64,000 nt of DNA from RYN-230 sp963851025 (GTDB lineage: Bacteria; Actinomycetota; Actinomycetes; Streptosporangiales; Streptosporangiaceae): the NCBI GenBank assembly GCA_963851025.1, contig CAWKOA010000006.1, positions 248,001 to 312,000 of the forward strand, read 5' to 3'. Shown one piece after another: positions 7,614 to 16,159 of the stretch. Each line of letters opens with the position of its first letter. The first letter of the stretch is position 1. A program made the position numbers and the translations under genes. Under the pieces are notes generated by a model, which had not been told where the DNA came from, ran no database searches, and saw only the letters and a list, made by a program, of their open reading frames with translations.

Positions 7614-9050
7614 ATGTCACCGAGCACCGAATCCGCCGCCTTCCGCAGCGCGCTGGACGTGGTCCGCTCCGTCGAGCCGGGAGTGGCCGACGCGATCGCC
7701 GCGGAACTGGCCAGCCAGCGGGCCTCACTCAAGCTGATCGCCAGCGAGAACTACGCCTCCCCGGCGGTCCTGCTGGCCATGGGCAACTGGCTCAGCGACA
7801 AGTACGCCGAGGGCACCATCGGGCGGCGGTTCTACGCGGGCTGCGCCCAGGTGGACACGATCGAGACGATCGGGTCCGGGCACGCCCGGGAACTGTTCGG
7901 CGCGCCGCACGCCTACCTGCAGCCGCACTCGGGCATCGACGCCAACCTGGTCGCCTACTGGGCGATCCTGGCCCGCCGGATCGAGGCGCCTGCGCTGCAG
8001 CGGGCGGGCGTCCGGCAGGTCAACGACCTGACCGACGAGGACTGGTCGAAGCTGCGCCAGGAGCTCGGCAACCAGCGGATGCTCGGCATGTCGCTGGACG
8101 CCGGCGGCCACCTGACGCACGGCTTCCGGCCGAACATCTCCGGGAAGATGTTCGACCAGCGGTCCTACGGCACCGACCCGGAGACCGGCCTGATCGACTA
8201 CGCGGTGGTGCGCGCGACCGCGCGCGAGTTCCGCCCGCTGATCCTGGTGGCCGGCTATTCCGCCTACCCGCGGCGGGTCAACTTCGCGGTGCTGCGGGAG
8301 ATCGCGGACGAGGTCGGCGCGACGTTCATGGTGGACATGGCGCACTTCGCCGGCCTGGTCGCGGGCAAGGTGTTCACCGGGGACTTCGACCCCGTCCCGC
8401 ACGCGCACATCGTGACCACGACCACGCACAAGTCGCTGCGCGGGCCGCGCGGCGGCATGGTGCTGTGCCAGCCGGAACTGGCCGAGGCGGTGGACCGGGG
8501 CTGCCCGCTGGTCCTCGGCGGCCCGCTGCCGAACGTGATGGCGGCCAAGGCCGTCGCGCTGGCCGAGGCGCGCCAGCCCAGCTTCCGCGATTACGCCGGG
8601 CGCATCGTGGCCAACGCCCAGGCGCTGGCCGACGGCCTGATCCGCCGCGGGGCCCGGCTGATCACCGGCGGCACCGACAACCACCTGGTGCTCATTGACG
8701 TCGGCGGCTACGGGCTGACCGGGCGGCAGGCCGAGCAGGCCCTGCTGGACGCGGGCATCGTGACCAACCGCAACGCGATCCCCCGGGACCCGAACGGGGC
8801 CTGGTACACCTCCGGGATCCGGATCGGCACCCCCGCGCTGACCACCCGGGGGCTGGGCACCGGGGAGATGGACGTGATCGGCGGCCTCATCCACGAGGTG
8901 CTGAGCCAGACCCGGCCGGGAACCACCTCCAGCGGCGCGCCGTCCAAGGCCACCTGCGCGGCGGACCCCGCGCTGGCCGACCGGGTCGCCAAGCAGGCCG
9001 CCGAGCTGCTCGCCCAGTTCCCGCTCTATCCCTCGGTCGATCTGGGCTGA
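7614..9050 (+). CDS. glyA: Serine hydroxymethyltransferase
   Basis: 478 aa, PLP fold-type I. It interconverts serine plus tetrahydrofolate with glycine plus 5,10-methylene-tetrahydrofolate. Clear family motifs are ASENYASPAVLLAMGNW, YAEGTIGRRFYAGC, LQPHSGIDANLVAYWAIL, VDMAHFAGLVAG and the PLP-lysine motif TTTTHKSLRGPRGGMVL (Lys near residue 272). It is longer than the ~420-aa E. coli-type enzyme owing to insertions around residues 120-170. The start MSPSTESAAF at 7614 lies after the ZTP riboswitch; the frame is open further upstream but that sequence is the RNA aptamer. Confidence 0.97.
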   Translation: MSPSTESAAFRSALDVVRSVEPGVADAIAAELASQRASLKLIASENYASPAVLLAMGNWLSDKYAEGTIGRRFYAGCAQVDTIETIGSGHARELFGAPHAYLQPHSGIDANLVAYWAILARRIEAPALQRAGVRQVNDLTDEDWSKLRQELGNQRMLGMSLDAGGHLTHGFRPNISGKMFDQRSYGTDPETGLIDYAVVRATAREFRPLILVAGYSAYPRRVNFAVLREIADEVGATFMVDMAHFAGLVAGKVFTGDFDPVPHAHIVTTTTHKSLRGPRGGMVLCQPELAEAVDRGCPLVLGGPLPNVMAAKAVALAEARQPSFRDYAGRIVANAQALADGLIRRGARLITGGTDNHLVLIDVGGYGLTGRQAEQALLDAGIVTNRNAIPRDPNGAWYTSGIRIGTPALTTRGLGTGEMDVIGGLIHEVLSQTRPGTTSSGAPSKATCAADPALADRVAKQAAELLAQFPLYPSVDLG

Positions 9051-9080
9051 CCCGGGCTGACCGGGCCTGCCTGCGCCTGA

Positions 9081-9977
9081 TCAGGAGGCGAACTGGCCGA
9101 GCATCTGGCGGGCGATGTCGGGCCGGGGAGCGTGGCAGGCGGGACAGCGCGGGCCCTGGCCCGGGACGTTCAGCCAGTAGCCGGACACCACCGGGCTGCT
9201 GGCCCGGATGGCCGCGGCCAGCTGCTGGCTGCTCACCACCGGGCCCGGCGGGTTGGTGGACAACCCGGCCAGGACGCTCACGTGCGGGTTGGCCGCACGG
9301 GCCTGCGCCGCCGCGGCCCGGACGAAGGCCCGGTAGGTTCCCGCGCTGCGCTCCAGGCTCTGAGCCTGCACCTCGACCACCCCGGCCACCTTGGCGATCG
9401 CGCCGACCAGGCCCAGCCGGAGGTACTGCCGCCACAGCGGCCCGCCCGAGCGGGGCTGGGCGGTGGCCAGGTCCAGCGCGGGCGCCACGATGAGGGTCAG
9501 GTGGTGGGCCCGGGTGATGGCCGCAGCCTGCTGCGCGGCCCGGACCGGGTTGCGCTGCTCGGCCACGGGCGTGTACGGCCAGACCTCAGGGTCGTAGAGG
9601 ACGGCCCCGGTCCCGGCCGGAAGCTGCCCGCCGTCCACCCCCTGCCGCAGCGCGCTGACCGACGAGAACGTCACCACGGGCTCGGCCCCGGCGGCCGCCA
9701 GCGGCGGCTCCCCGGGAGTGAGGATCTCGTAGACGCGGGCCGCCCCGAGCCGGGCCGCCACCGACGGGTCGGACAGGACCTGGGCGAGGGCCCCGCGGGT
9801 CAGCATCCAGGTCGAGCGGTCCCCCGGCCCGGTGGCCACCGGCGCCGGCGTGCCGGGGACGGAAGAAGCGGTCGCGGGCGTGGCCGGGCTGCCCGCGCTG
9901 GAGTGCGCGGAGCAGCCGGCCACCACGCAGGTCATGGCCATGACCAGGCCGAGGACCTGCGCCGCGCGAGTGATCAA
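9081..9977 (-). CDS. Secreted lipoprotein, function unknown (TIM-barrel-like)
   Basis: 298 aa. A signal peptide ends in a lipobox (CVVAGC, Cys near residue 22), followed by a Ser/Thr/Pro/Ala-rich spacer, so it is probably a membrane-anchored extracellular lipoprotein. The mature part has repeated alpha/beta character (VLYDPEVWPYTP, AAAITRAHHLTLIVAPALDL, VEVQAQSLERSAGTYRAFV, VLAGLSTNPPGP, SGYWLNVPG) suggestive of a sugar-hydrolase-like barrel, but I see no defined catalytic set. A CxxC (CPAC) lies near the C terminus. The TTG start overlaps the adaptor-gene stop (TTGA), so the two are co-translated. Confidence 0.8.
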   Translation of the reverse strand: MITRAAQVLGLVMAMTCVVAGCSAHSSAGSPATPATASSVPGTPAPVATGPGDRSTWMLTRGALAQVLSDPSVAARLGAARVYEILTPGEPPLAAAGAEPVVTFSSVSALRQGVDGGQLPAGTGAVLYDPEVWPYTPVAEQRNPVRAAQQAAAITRAHHLTLIVAPALDLATAQPRSGGPLWRQYLRLGLVGAIAKVAGVVEVQAQSLERSAGTYRAFVRAAAAQARAANPHVSVLAGLSTNPPGPVVSSQQLAAAIRASSPVVSGYWLNVPGQGPRCPACHAPRPDIARQMLGQFAS

Positions 9978-11035
9978 GATGCTAGCTGCACGTTCGCTGT
10001 CATGCCACCGAGCGGGGTGACCGGCTGGCGGCCGCTGATCCGCACGATCGCCTGGTAGGCGGTGCCGATCGACGTGCTTACCGGCGTGGGCGAGACCTGC
10101 TGGATGGTGCCCGGAATCCCCTTCAGGCCGACCGCCGGCACCGCGACCGTCACGTCCTGGCCCGCATGGACCTGCTGGATCCCGCTTTCCGGAACGAGCA
10201 TCATGACCTGCCAGCTGCTGGAGGTCCGCAGCGCGATCATCGGCAGCGCGGACTGGGTCGAATTGCTCCTGACGTTGGCGGCCGGACCCTCGGGAAGCAG
10301 CGAGAACGGCGGGGACTGCGACCCGGACGACTGCGACGACGAGGAGTAGCTCCGGATCCCGGCGGCCGTGACGGTCTCGCCCGTCTGGCCGTTGATCGCG
10401 ATCACGGTCCCCGCCGAGGGGGCGATGATTTGGGTCTCGGCCAGCTTGACCTTGTCCGAGGCCAGCTGGGCCTGGTCCTTGGCCAGCTGGGCCCCGGCGG
10501 CCGCGATGCTTGCCTGCGTCCCGCTGACCTTCGCTTCCGCCAGGCTCGCCTTGTCCGCGGCAATGACGGCGCGGTCCGCGCTGATCGCGGCGGTCGTGGA
10601 CGGGGACGTCTCGGTGGCCAGCACCTGGCCCGCCTTGACGGGCTGGCCCAGCTGGACCGGGACCTTGCCGACCAGGCCCGAGCTCGCGAAGTTCAGGTTG
10701 GTCACACCGCTGCTGCTCACCGTGCCGGTGAAAGAGCGCGCGTCGGACCGGACGATCCTCGGCACGTACCAGACCGCGGCCGCCACCACGATCACCGCGA
10801 TCAGCACCCCACCGAGCACCTGGGGGGTGGTCACGGGCCGCCGGCGTGGTTCCTTATCCTCCGCGCCCGGACCCGGCCGCCGCGCTGACGCGCCGGGACC
10901 CACCTCCTCCGCGGGTGCCTCCTGCTCCCGCACCTGGCCCTCGGTCGCCACGTCCTGGGAATAGTCCAGGGGCTGGCTCCCGAGCGTCATGTGCGTGCCG
11001 GAAGTGTCTGTGTCCGCGCTCCCCGTCAGGGCCAT
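9974..11035 (-). CDS. HlyD/RND-type membrane-fusion adaptor
   Basis: 353 aa. A Pro/Glu-rich cytoplasmic N terminus is followed by one membrane segment (~68-95, VLGGVLIAVIVVAAAVWYV). An N-terminal lipoyl half (LVGKVPVQLGQPVKAGQVLA) follows, then an Ala/Lys/Asp-rich hairpin with heptad-like repeats (AAISADRAVIAADKASLAEAK), the second lipoyl half (AETQIIAPSAGTVIAINGQTGETV) and beta-barrel sequence to the end. Such adaptors bridge an inner-membrane transporter or synthase to outer components; in a monoderm they serve ABC exporters or glycan synthases. The ATG at 11035 has GGCGGAGG upstream. No transporter subunit is adjacent. Confidence 0.88.
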   Translation of the reverse strand: MALTGSADTDTSGTHMTLGSQPLDYSQDVATEGQVREQEAPAEEVGPGASARRPGPGAEDKEPRRRPVTTPQVLGGVLIAVIVVAAAVWYVPRIVRSDARSFTGTVSSSGVTNLNFASSGLVGKVPVQLGQPVKAGQVLATETSPSTTAAISADRAVIAADKASLAEAKVSGTQASIAAAGAQLAKDQAQLASDKVKLAETQIIAPSAGTVIAINGQTGETVTAAGIRSYSSSSQSSGSQSPPFSLLPEGPAANVRSNSTQSALPMIALRTSSSWQVMMLVPESGIQQVHAGQDVTVAVPAVGLKGIPGTIQQVSPTPVSTSIGTAYQAIVRISGRQPVTPLGGMTANVQLAS

Positions 11036-11649
11036 GGTCCTCCGCCTCAGAATCAGTTCCCCCCACCGGACGTCGCCCGCATCAGCGCGGCGAGATCCAA
11101 CGACCGGCAGGCCGATAGCACCGAGATGCATCCGCATAACGGCGGCAGTCAGCAGGCGCCAGGTATTCGGCCCTGGTGCCATGCCATTCAGGCCGGCCTT
11201 CGCGGTGGTCCCGGATGGGACCCCACCTACCCTCGCGAATGCCGCCTATTCCCCGCCGAAGGGAGCATACCGGACTGAAACATATGAGGTACCGCAAGCA
11301 ATCTATAAGCCACATGACGTTCCGGTTAATTCCGTGTAACCGGATCAAATTGATATTCTCGATATGCAATATAGGAAAAAGGGTCCGGATCCTCCACCGG
11401 GCCGACTTTAGCCCGCTGAGCAGGGGATTCGCCACGCTGCGTAGAGGGGCCATAACGCATTTGCGTTATCCAGTAGTCACTACCAGTGCGGGCTTACTCC
11501 AAAGCATTCGTAAAGATGCCAGGCCAGCACCGGGACATGGGAATCGCGTCACGCACAACCGCCCCCGATTTACTCTTCCGGCACCGCCGTCTGATACGTT
11601 CCCTCGCCATACATCTGTTAAAAACCTTCTGAGGCATCGCAGAGGATTT
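11036..11649. promoter_or_regulatory. 614-bp divergent regulatory region, locally AT-rich
   Basis: There is no convincing gene here. The region separates the adaptor gene (-) from the glycosyltransferase gene (+) and, from about 11270, is far richer in A/T than the rest of the window (for example 11320-11390). The plus frame open from 11176 runs into the glycosyltransferase but loses the coding third-position G/C bias before 11650, so I treat it as non-coding. Two palindromes lie at 11452-11483. No known riboswitch was recognised. Confidence 0.6.
11452..11483. promoter_or_regulatory. Two adjacent palindromic operator candidates
   Basis: ATAACGCA-TT-TGCGTTAT (11452-11469) is an 18-bp perfect palindrome. 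GTAGT-C-ACTAC (11473-11483) is a second perfect palindrome 3 bp further on. Both sit ~170-200 bp before the glycosyltransferase ATG in an AT-rich control region and look like transcription-factor sites. The cognate factor is unknown. Confidence 0.5.
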
Positions 11650-13620
11650 ATGGATACACCTGCGCTCTTGGTGACGGCTGCCCTGCTGGCGGCCCTCGTG
11701 GTGGCGTGCCTGCTCCCGGTCTACGCGGACAGCGCGGACGACCGCGGCGACGGGCGGACCGACGTCTTCATCCCCGGCTACGTCCGCACGCCCAACCACC
11801 GTCCGCGCACCTGGGCATTCCTGGCCATCTCCGCGACCCTGGGCCTGATCTTCCTGGGCTGGAAAAGGCCGTCGCTGCCGCTGCTGTACTCCGAGGGCGT
11901 CCGCGACGTGGCCGTCGCCCTGACCCACGATCCGGCCAGCGTGAACGGCTATGTTGCCCGGCTGCGCCCGGCCCTGGCGTTCTTCGCCGTCGCCTTCATC
12001 ATCGCGATCTCGCTGGTCGTGCGGGCCAGGCTGGGGCGGCGGGTAGTCATGCTGCTGCACGCCGTGCTGTACCTGGCCATGACCCTGCTCACGCAGGCCC
12101 TGATGATCTCCGTCGGGATCGGGACTGGCTGGCTGGTGGCGCCGTTCGGCATCGAGGCCACCCTGGCCAACCTGCTCATCGGCGGCCTGGTCATCATGCG
12201 TCTGACGTTCACCGCGTTCGCGCTGCCCCGGTCGACCACGGTTCCGCTGGTCCGCCGCAACCGGCTGTGGGACAACGTCCTCACCTGGTGTGCTCTCATC
12301 ACCGTGATCGCCTTGCTGGTGGGCATCTACGCATTCATCTCCCAGCAGGCCAACCTGGGCTCGGTGTGGCAGGTCTTCGTGCCGCTGTACGCGGTCAGCA
12401 TGCTGTTCCTGCTCATGTTCGTGCCGCTGTGGCTCATCTGGTGGGCCAACCGGACCCTGCCGGAGCCCGGCCCGGACCGGCCGCCCGTGGACATCGTCAT
12501 CCCGGCCTACAACGAGCGGGACAACATCGTCCGGCTGCTCCGGTCGATCGACATCGCCGCCGGCCGCTACGGTGGCCCGGTCCGCGTGGTGGTCTCGAAC
12601 GACGGCTCGCTGGATGACACCGTGGAACTGGCCGAGGCGGAGATCGCCAACTTCCGCTACGCCCGTGCCGAGATCCTCAACGCCCCCAACGGCGGCCAGG
12701 CCGCCGCGCTGAACCGGGGCATCGACCTCACGGACGCGGAGATCATCGTCCGGGTGGACGCCGACTGCGTGCTCGGCCCCGACGCGCTCGTGTACGCGGT
12801 GCCCTGGTTCCGTGACCCTGAGATCGGCAGCGTGGGCGCCATGGAGGAGCCCCGCACCGACACCCGCACCTGGTTCCATGAGCTGCGACGGCTGGAGACC
12901 GTGTTCCAGTTCCGGTTCGCCCGCCTCGGCCAGTCCATGGTGGACGGCATCGTGGTCATCCCCGGCACCTTCACCGCGTTCCGCCGCGGCCCCGCGGTCA
13001 CCGCGGGCGGCTTCCCGGTCGGGATGAACGGCGAGGACGCCGACCTGACCATGCAGATCGGCCGGCTCGGCTACCGGGTCGTGGTCAACCCGCGGATCCG
13101 CTCCTACGAGGACGTCCCCCGCAGCCCCGGCGAATTCGTCGAGCAGCGCACCCGCTGGGCCCGGGCCGGCTTCCACGTCTTCGCCCGCCACGTCCCGCTG
13201 CGGGCCGGCTCGGCCGGGCCCCGCGTCTGGTTCTGGACCCTGCGCCGCGGCTTCTCCTGGTTCTCCATCCAGGCCGGCCTGGTCGCCCCCATCTTCCTCC
13301 TCGAACTCGTCCTGACCAGCCCCACCTACCGCCAGAACGTGGCCACGTTCGCGTTGCTGTACATCGCGGGCGGCGCCATCGCGCTGGCCGTCAGCATGCC
13401 CTACGCGGTCAAGTACGGGTACTGGCGCGCCATCCTCTACTCACCGTCCTGGTTCGTCTACGCGTTCCTGCGCCGGCTGGCCACCCTGGAGGCCGCCATC
13501 TCCCTGCCCGTCCGGCCCTTCCCCGCCCGGCTGCGGCTCGGGAAGGCCGTCAGCCAGCCCGAACCCAAGCCGGTCCACCTCGGGCCGAGCGGGGTCAGCG
13601 TCGGCGCCGACCAGCGCTGA
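11650..13620 (+). CDS. Membrane-embedded family 2 glycosyltransferase (processive polysaccharide synthase type)
   Basis: 656 aa. About six to seven hydrophobic segments fill residues 1-270. A GT2 catalytic domain follows (PVDIVIPAYNERDNI, VVSNDGS near 315, VRVDADC as DxD near 368, NGEDAD near 460, EQRTRW as QxxRW near 497), then three or four C-terminal membrane segments. This is the layout of cellulose, hyaluronan and poly-GlcNAc synthases, which polymerise a nucleotide sugar and extrude the chain. ATG 11650 has AGAGGA upstream. A HlyD-like adaptor and lipoprotein diverge from it, and GtrA follows 80 bp downstream. The polymer is unknown. Confidence 0.9.
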   Translation: MDTPALLVTAALLAALVVACLLPVYADSADDRGDGRTDVFIPGYVRTPNHRPRTWAFLAISATLGLIFLGWKRPSLPLLYSEGVRDVAVALTHDPASVNGYVARLRPALAFFAVAFIIAISLVVRARLGRRVVMLLHAVLYLAMTLLTQALMISVGIGTGWLVAPFGIEATLANLLIGGLVIMRLTFTAFALPRSTTVPLVRRNRLWDNVLTWCALITVIALLVGIYAFISQQANLGSVWQVFVPLYAVSMLFLLMFVPLWLIWWANRTLPEPGPDRPPVDIVIPAYNERDNIVRLLRSIDIAAGRYGGPVRVVVSNDGSLDDTVELAEAEIANFRYARAEILNAPNGGQAAALNRGIDLTDAEIIVRVDADCVLGPDALVYAVPWFRDPEIGSVGAMEEPRTDTRTWFHELRRLETVFQFRFARLGQSMVDGIVVIPGTFTAFRRGPAVTAGGFPVGMNGEDADLTMQIGRLGYRVVVNPRIRSYEDVPRSPGEFVEQRTRWARAGFHVFARHVPLRAGSAGPRVWFWTLRRGFSWFSIQAGLVAPIFLLELVLTSPTYRQNVATFALLYIAGGAIALAVSMPYAVKYGYWRAILYSPSWFVYAFLRRLATLEAAISLPVRPFPARLRLGKAVSQPEPKPVHLGPSGVSVGADQR

Positions 13621-13700
13621 CCGGCCGGCGGTCCGACAATTGGCCGGATCGCCAGCCGGCGGCCGCCTGCCCGTCACCCGGGGTTGACAGGCTGGCGGTC

Positions 13701-14267
13701 ATGTCTGCGACGGGGCCGGAGCGGGGGGCCCGGTTCACCGCCGTGATGGCCGCGATCGCGGCCCGGCTGCCGTTCGGCCTGAACCGGGTGGTGTCCGCGC
13801 GGCTGGCTGGTTTCGCGGTGATCAGCTCGATCACCTTCCCCGTGGACCTGGCCCTGCTGACCGGCTTTCACGGCGGGCTGAGATGGCCCCTGCCGGTCGC
13901 CATCACCGCCGCCTACGCGCTGGCGTCGGGCCTGGGGTACATCCTCAACCGTTCGCTCAACTTCCGCTCGCACGGTGCGGTCGGCCCCCAGCTGACCGTC
14001 TACGCCGCGGTGGTGACGGTCAACTTCCTGGCCCTGATCCTCGGCGTGAGCACCGGGCTGGCCGCGCTGGGCCTGGACTACCGGCTGGCCCGGCTGGCCG
14101 CGGCCGCGTGTGAGTGCGTGTACATGTACTCCGCCATGCGGTGGCTGGTCTTCCGGGACGTGGCGGGCCGCGGGCCGGAGCCGGTCAGCGGGCCAGAACC
14201 GGTCAGCGGGGCGGCGCTCACCGCCCGGCCGCGTGAAGATGACGCAGCACCTCAGAGTACGAGCTGA
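13701..14267 (+). CDS. GtrA-family membrane protein
   Basis: 188 aa with four hydrophobic segments. It carries the GtrA pattern: FAVISSITFPVDLALL, AYALASGLGYILNRSLNFRS (the conserved N-R-x-x-x-F motif), a third helix VVTVNFLALILGVSTGL and a C-terminal helix ending RWLVFRD. GtrA proteins are thought to flip or assist polyprenyl-phosphate-linked sugars. Its place after the GT2 gene fits a glycan-assembly role. The 3' end overlaps the convergent desaturase gene by 50 bp. Confidence 0.88.
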   Translation: MSATGPERGARFTAVMAAIAARLPFGLNRVVSARLAGFAVISSITFPVDLALLTGFHGGLRWPLPVAITAAYALASGLGYILNRSLNFRSHGAVGPQLTVYAAVVTVNFLALILGVSTGLAALGLDYRLARLAAAACECVYMYSAMRWLVFRDVAGRGPEPVSGPEPVSGAALTARPREDDAAPQSTS

Positions 14268-15264
14268 CCAGGCCTTTCTCGCAGTACAGCAGACCGGTCT
14301 GGGCGCAGAACGCCCGCACCAGGGTCCGGCAGCGGCGCAGGGAGGGCCGTGGCATGGCCGGGAACAGGTGGTGCTCGATCTGGTAGTTGAGCCCGCCGAG
14401 CATGGTCTCGGTCAGCCGCCCGCCGCTGACGTTGCGCGACGTGAGCACCTGGCGGCGCAGGAAGTCCAGGTTGTCCTCCTCGCTCAGCACGGGCATGCCC
14501 TTGTGATTGGGGGCGAACGCGCAGCCCAGGTAGAGGCCGAACAGGCCCTGCTGGACGGCGATGAAGGCCAGGGCCCGCGGCCAGGACAGCACCAGGAACA
14601 CGGCGGTGAGATATCCGGCCAGGTGGAGGAACAGCAGCACGCCCTCCGTGCTGAAGGGCCCGGCCCGCCGCTGGCGGGCCGGGCCCTTCAGCACCGCCCG
14701 GACGCTGATGACGTGCATGCTCACCGCCTCGAGCAGCAGCATGGGGAAGAACAGGTAGGCCTGGTACCGGGCCAGGACCCGGGCCGCTCCCCGCCGCTGC
14801 TGCGCCTGGCCGGAGGTGAAGGCCAGCGCGGGGATGGCGATGTCGGGGTCCTTCCCCTCCTGGTTGGGGTAGGCGTGGTGCCGGTTGTGCTTGCCGGTCC
14901 ACCAGCCGAAGCTCAGGCCGATCAGCAGGTTGCCGTACACCAGGCCGACCAGCTCGTTCCGGCGGCGGGAGCGGAAGATCTGGCGGTGCCCGGCCTCGTG
15001 GCCGAGGAAGGCAACCTGGCCGAACACCCCGGCCAGGTACACCGCGACCAGCAGCTGGGCCCAGGAGTCACCCACCACGAAGAAGGCCGCCCAGCCCCCG
15101 GCGACCAGGACCGCCATGACCGCGATCTTGATGGCGTAGTAGCGGGGCCGCCGGTCCAGCAGGCCTGCCTCGCGAATCCGGCGGCGCAGCTCCACGTAGT
15201 CCGCCGACACCGGATCCGCGACTGCTACGGGCGGGCCAGGCGGCGGCGGTGCGGTATCGGTCAT
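14218..15264 (-). CDS. Membrane fatty-acid desaturase
   Basis: 348 aa. All three histidine boxes of the acyl-lipid/acyl-CoA desaturase family are present: HEAGH (FLGHEAGHRQIF), HNRHH (GKHNRHHAYPN) and HH in QIEHHLFP. Four hydrophobic segments surround them. The enzyme inserts a double bond into membrane acyl chains with a di-iron centre. It is last in a tight minus-strand run after GT4 and a GDSL hydrolase (1 bp gap to the latter). The loop VLKGPARQRRAGPFST is encoded by a 47-bp near-palindrome, which is unusual in this family. Confidence 0.93.
   Translation of the reverse strand: MTDTAPPPPGPPVAVADPVSADYVELRRRIREAGLLDRRPRYYAIKIAVMAVLVAGGWAAFFVVGDSWAQLLVAVYLAGVFGQVAFLGHEAGHRQIFRSRRRNELVGLVYGNLLIGLSFGWWTGKHNRHHAYPNQEGKDPDIAIPALAFTSGQAQQRRGAARVLARYQAYLFFPMLLLEAVSMHVISVRAVLKGPARQRRAGPFSTEGVLLFLHLAGYLTAVFLVLSWPRALAFIAVQQGLFGLYLGCAFAPNHKGMPVLSEEDNLDFLRRQVLTSRNVSGGRLTETMLGGLNYQIEHHLFPAMPRPSLRRCRTLVRAFCAQTGLLYCEKGLVSSYSEVLRHLHAAGR
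14648..14694. repeat. Perfect 22-bp inverted repeat inside the desaturase gene
   Basis: The left arm starts GTGCTGAAGGGCCC and covers 14648-14669. The loop is GCT (14670-14672), and the right arm 14673-14694 is its exact complement. The stem is 22 bp with a 3-nt loop, entirely within coding sequence. It encodes the stretch between VLKGPA and AGPFST. Such a structure could form a very stable mRNA or cruciform hairpin, or be a REP-like insertion. Confidence 0.9.
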
Positions 15265-15265
15265 A

Positions 15266-16159
15266 TCAGCGATGTCCCCTGTCTGTGGGTGAGGCCGCGT
15301 CCAGGCGCCCGCGCGGGGTGGCGTCCGGGCCTGCGGGCGGGGCGTCGCCGGGGCCGCGCAGGCCGTGCCACCACTCGGCCAGCGCCAGCTGGAGCAGCCC
15401 GGGCAGCAGATCCCGCGAGCGCCGGACCATCCAGCCGGTCCCCTTGGTGGCCATCCAGTGGGCCTGCCGCCAGGCGCTCGGCTCCGGGTTGGCCGGCTCG
15501 GGATCGGGCGGCGCCAGGGGGGGCATGCCCCGCTCCGCCAGCCGGGCCGCGAACATCCCGGCCAGCAGCCGGTGCCCGCGCTCGCTGGGGTGCAGCCGGT
15601 CCACTCCCCACATCCGCTTGTCGTAGATCTCGGGACACGCCGCGAGGTCCACGTGGACCAGGTCGTAGCGCACGGCGAGCTGGCCCAGGGCCGCGTTGAT
15701 CTCGTGGGCCCGGCGGGCCAGCGGGCGCCGCATCGAGGCCGGGATCCGGAGCAGCAGTCCCGGGTCGGGCAGGCTCGCGGTCAGCACCACCGTCCCCGCG
15801 TGCTGCAGCGCGGCGACGATGTTCTCCAGGTCCGCGGCGATCGCGCCCGGATCGAACTTCCCGCGCAGCGTGTCATTGACCCCGACCAGCACGGACGCGA
15901 GGGCCGGGCGCACCGAGAGCGCCAGCGGCAGCTGCTCGCTGGCCACGTCCCGGACCAGGGCACCGCTGCGGGCCAGGTTGCACAGCTCGACCTGGTCGGG
16001 CGGGGCCAGCGAGCCGGCCAGCAGGGCGGCCCAGCCGCGCCAGCCACCCTGCGGCATCTGGTCCCCGATCCCCAGCGTGACCGAGTCACCCAGGGCCGCG
16101 AAACGCATCACCGGATCCGCCGCCCCGGTCTGGGGATCCGCCTCGGACGTGCTGGTCAT
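15266..16159 (-). CDS. SGNH/GDSL-family hydrolase
   Basis: 297 aa. The SGNH blocks are clear: block I ALGDSVTLGIGD (nucleophile Ser), block II with Gly in NLARSGALVRDV, block III LVGVND (Asn) and block V DRLHPSERGH (Asp/His). There is no signal peptide, so it is an intracellular esterase or acylhydrolase, or a sugar O-deacetylase. The C-terminal ~70 residues are Pro/Arg-rich. The ATG overlaps the GT4 stop (ATGA), so it is co-translated with that glycosyltransferase and may trim acyl groups from the same glycan or lipid. Confidence 0.9.
   Translation of the reverse strand: MTSTSEADPQTGAADPVMRFAALGDSVTLGIGDQMPQGGWRGWAALLAGSLAPPDQVELCNLARSGALVRDVASEQLPLALSVRPALASVLVGVNDTLRGKFDPGAIAADLENIVAALQHAGTVVLTASLPDPGLLLRIPASMRRPLARRAHEINAALGQLAVRYDLVHVDLAACPEIYDKRMWGVDRLHPSERGHRLLAGMFAARLAERGMPPLAPPDPEPANPEPSAWRQAHWMATKGTGWMVRRSRDLLPGLLQLALAEWWHGLRGPGDAPPAGPDATPRGRLDAASPTDRGHR

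Noticed and set aside
11176..11649. In-frame extension of the glycosyltransferase by 158 residues
   Set aside because: The stretch is AT-rich, lacks third-position G/C bias and contains palindromes; ATG 11650 has a good ribosome-binding site and membrane topology starts there.
11036..11649. c-di-AMP (ydaO) or other riboswitch before the glycosyltransferase
   Set aside because: I could not find the conserved blocks of any known riboswitch; only simple palindromes are visible.
11494..13191. 565-codon open frame opposite the glycosyltransferase
   Set aside because: Shadow of the real gene: composition is Asp/His/Gly/Arg-rich with no family pattern. High GC makes long antisense frames common.
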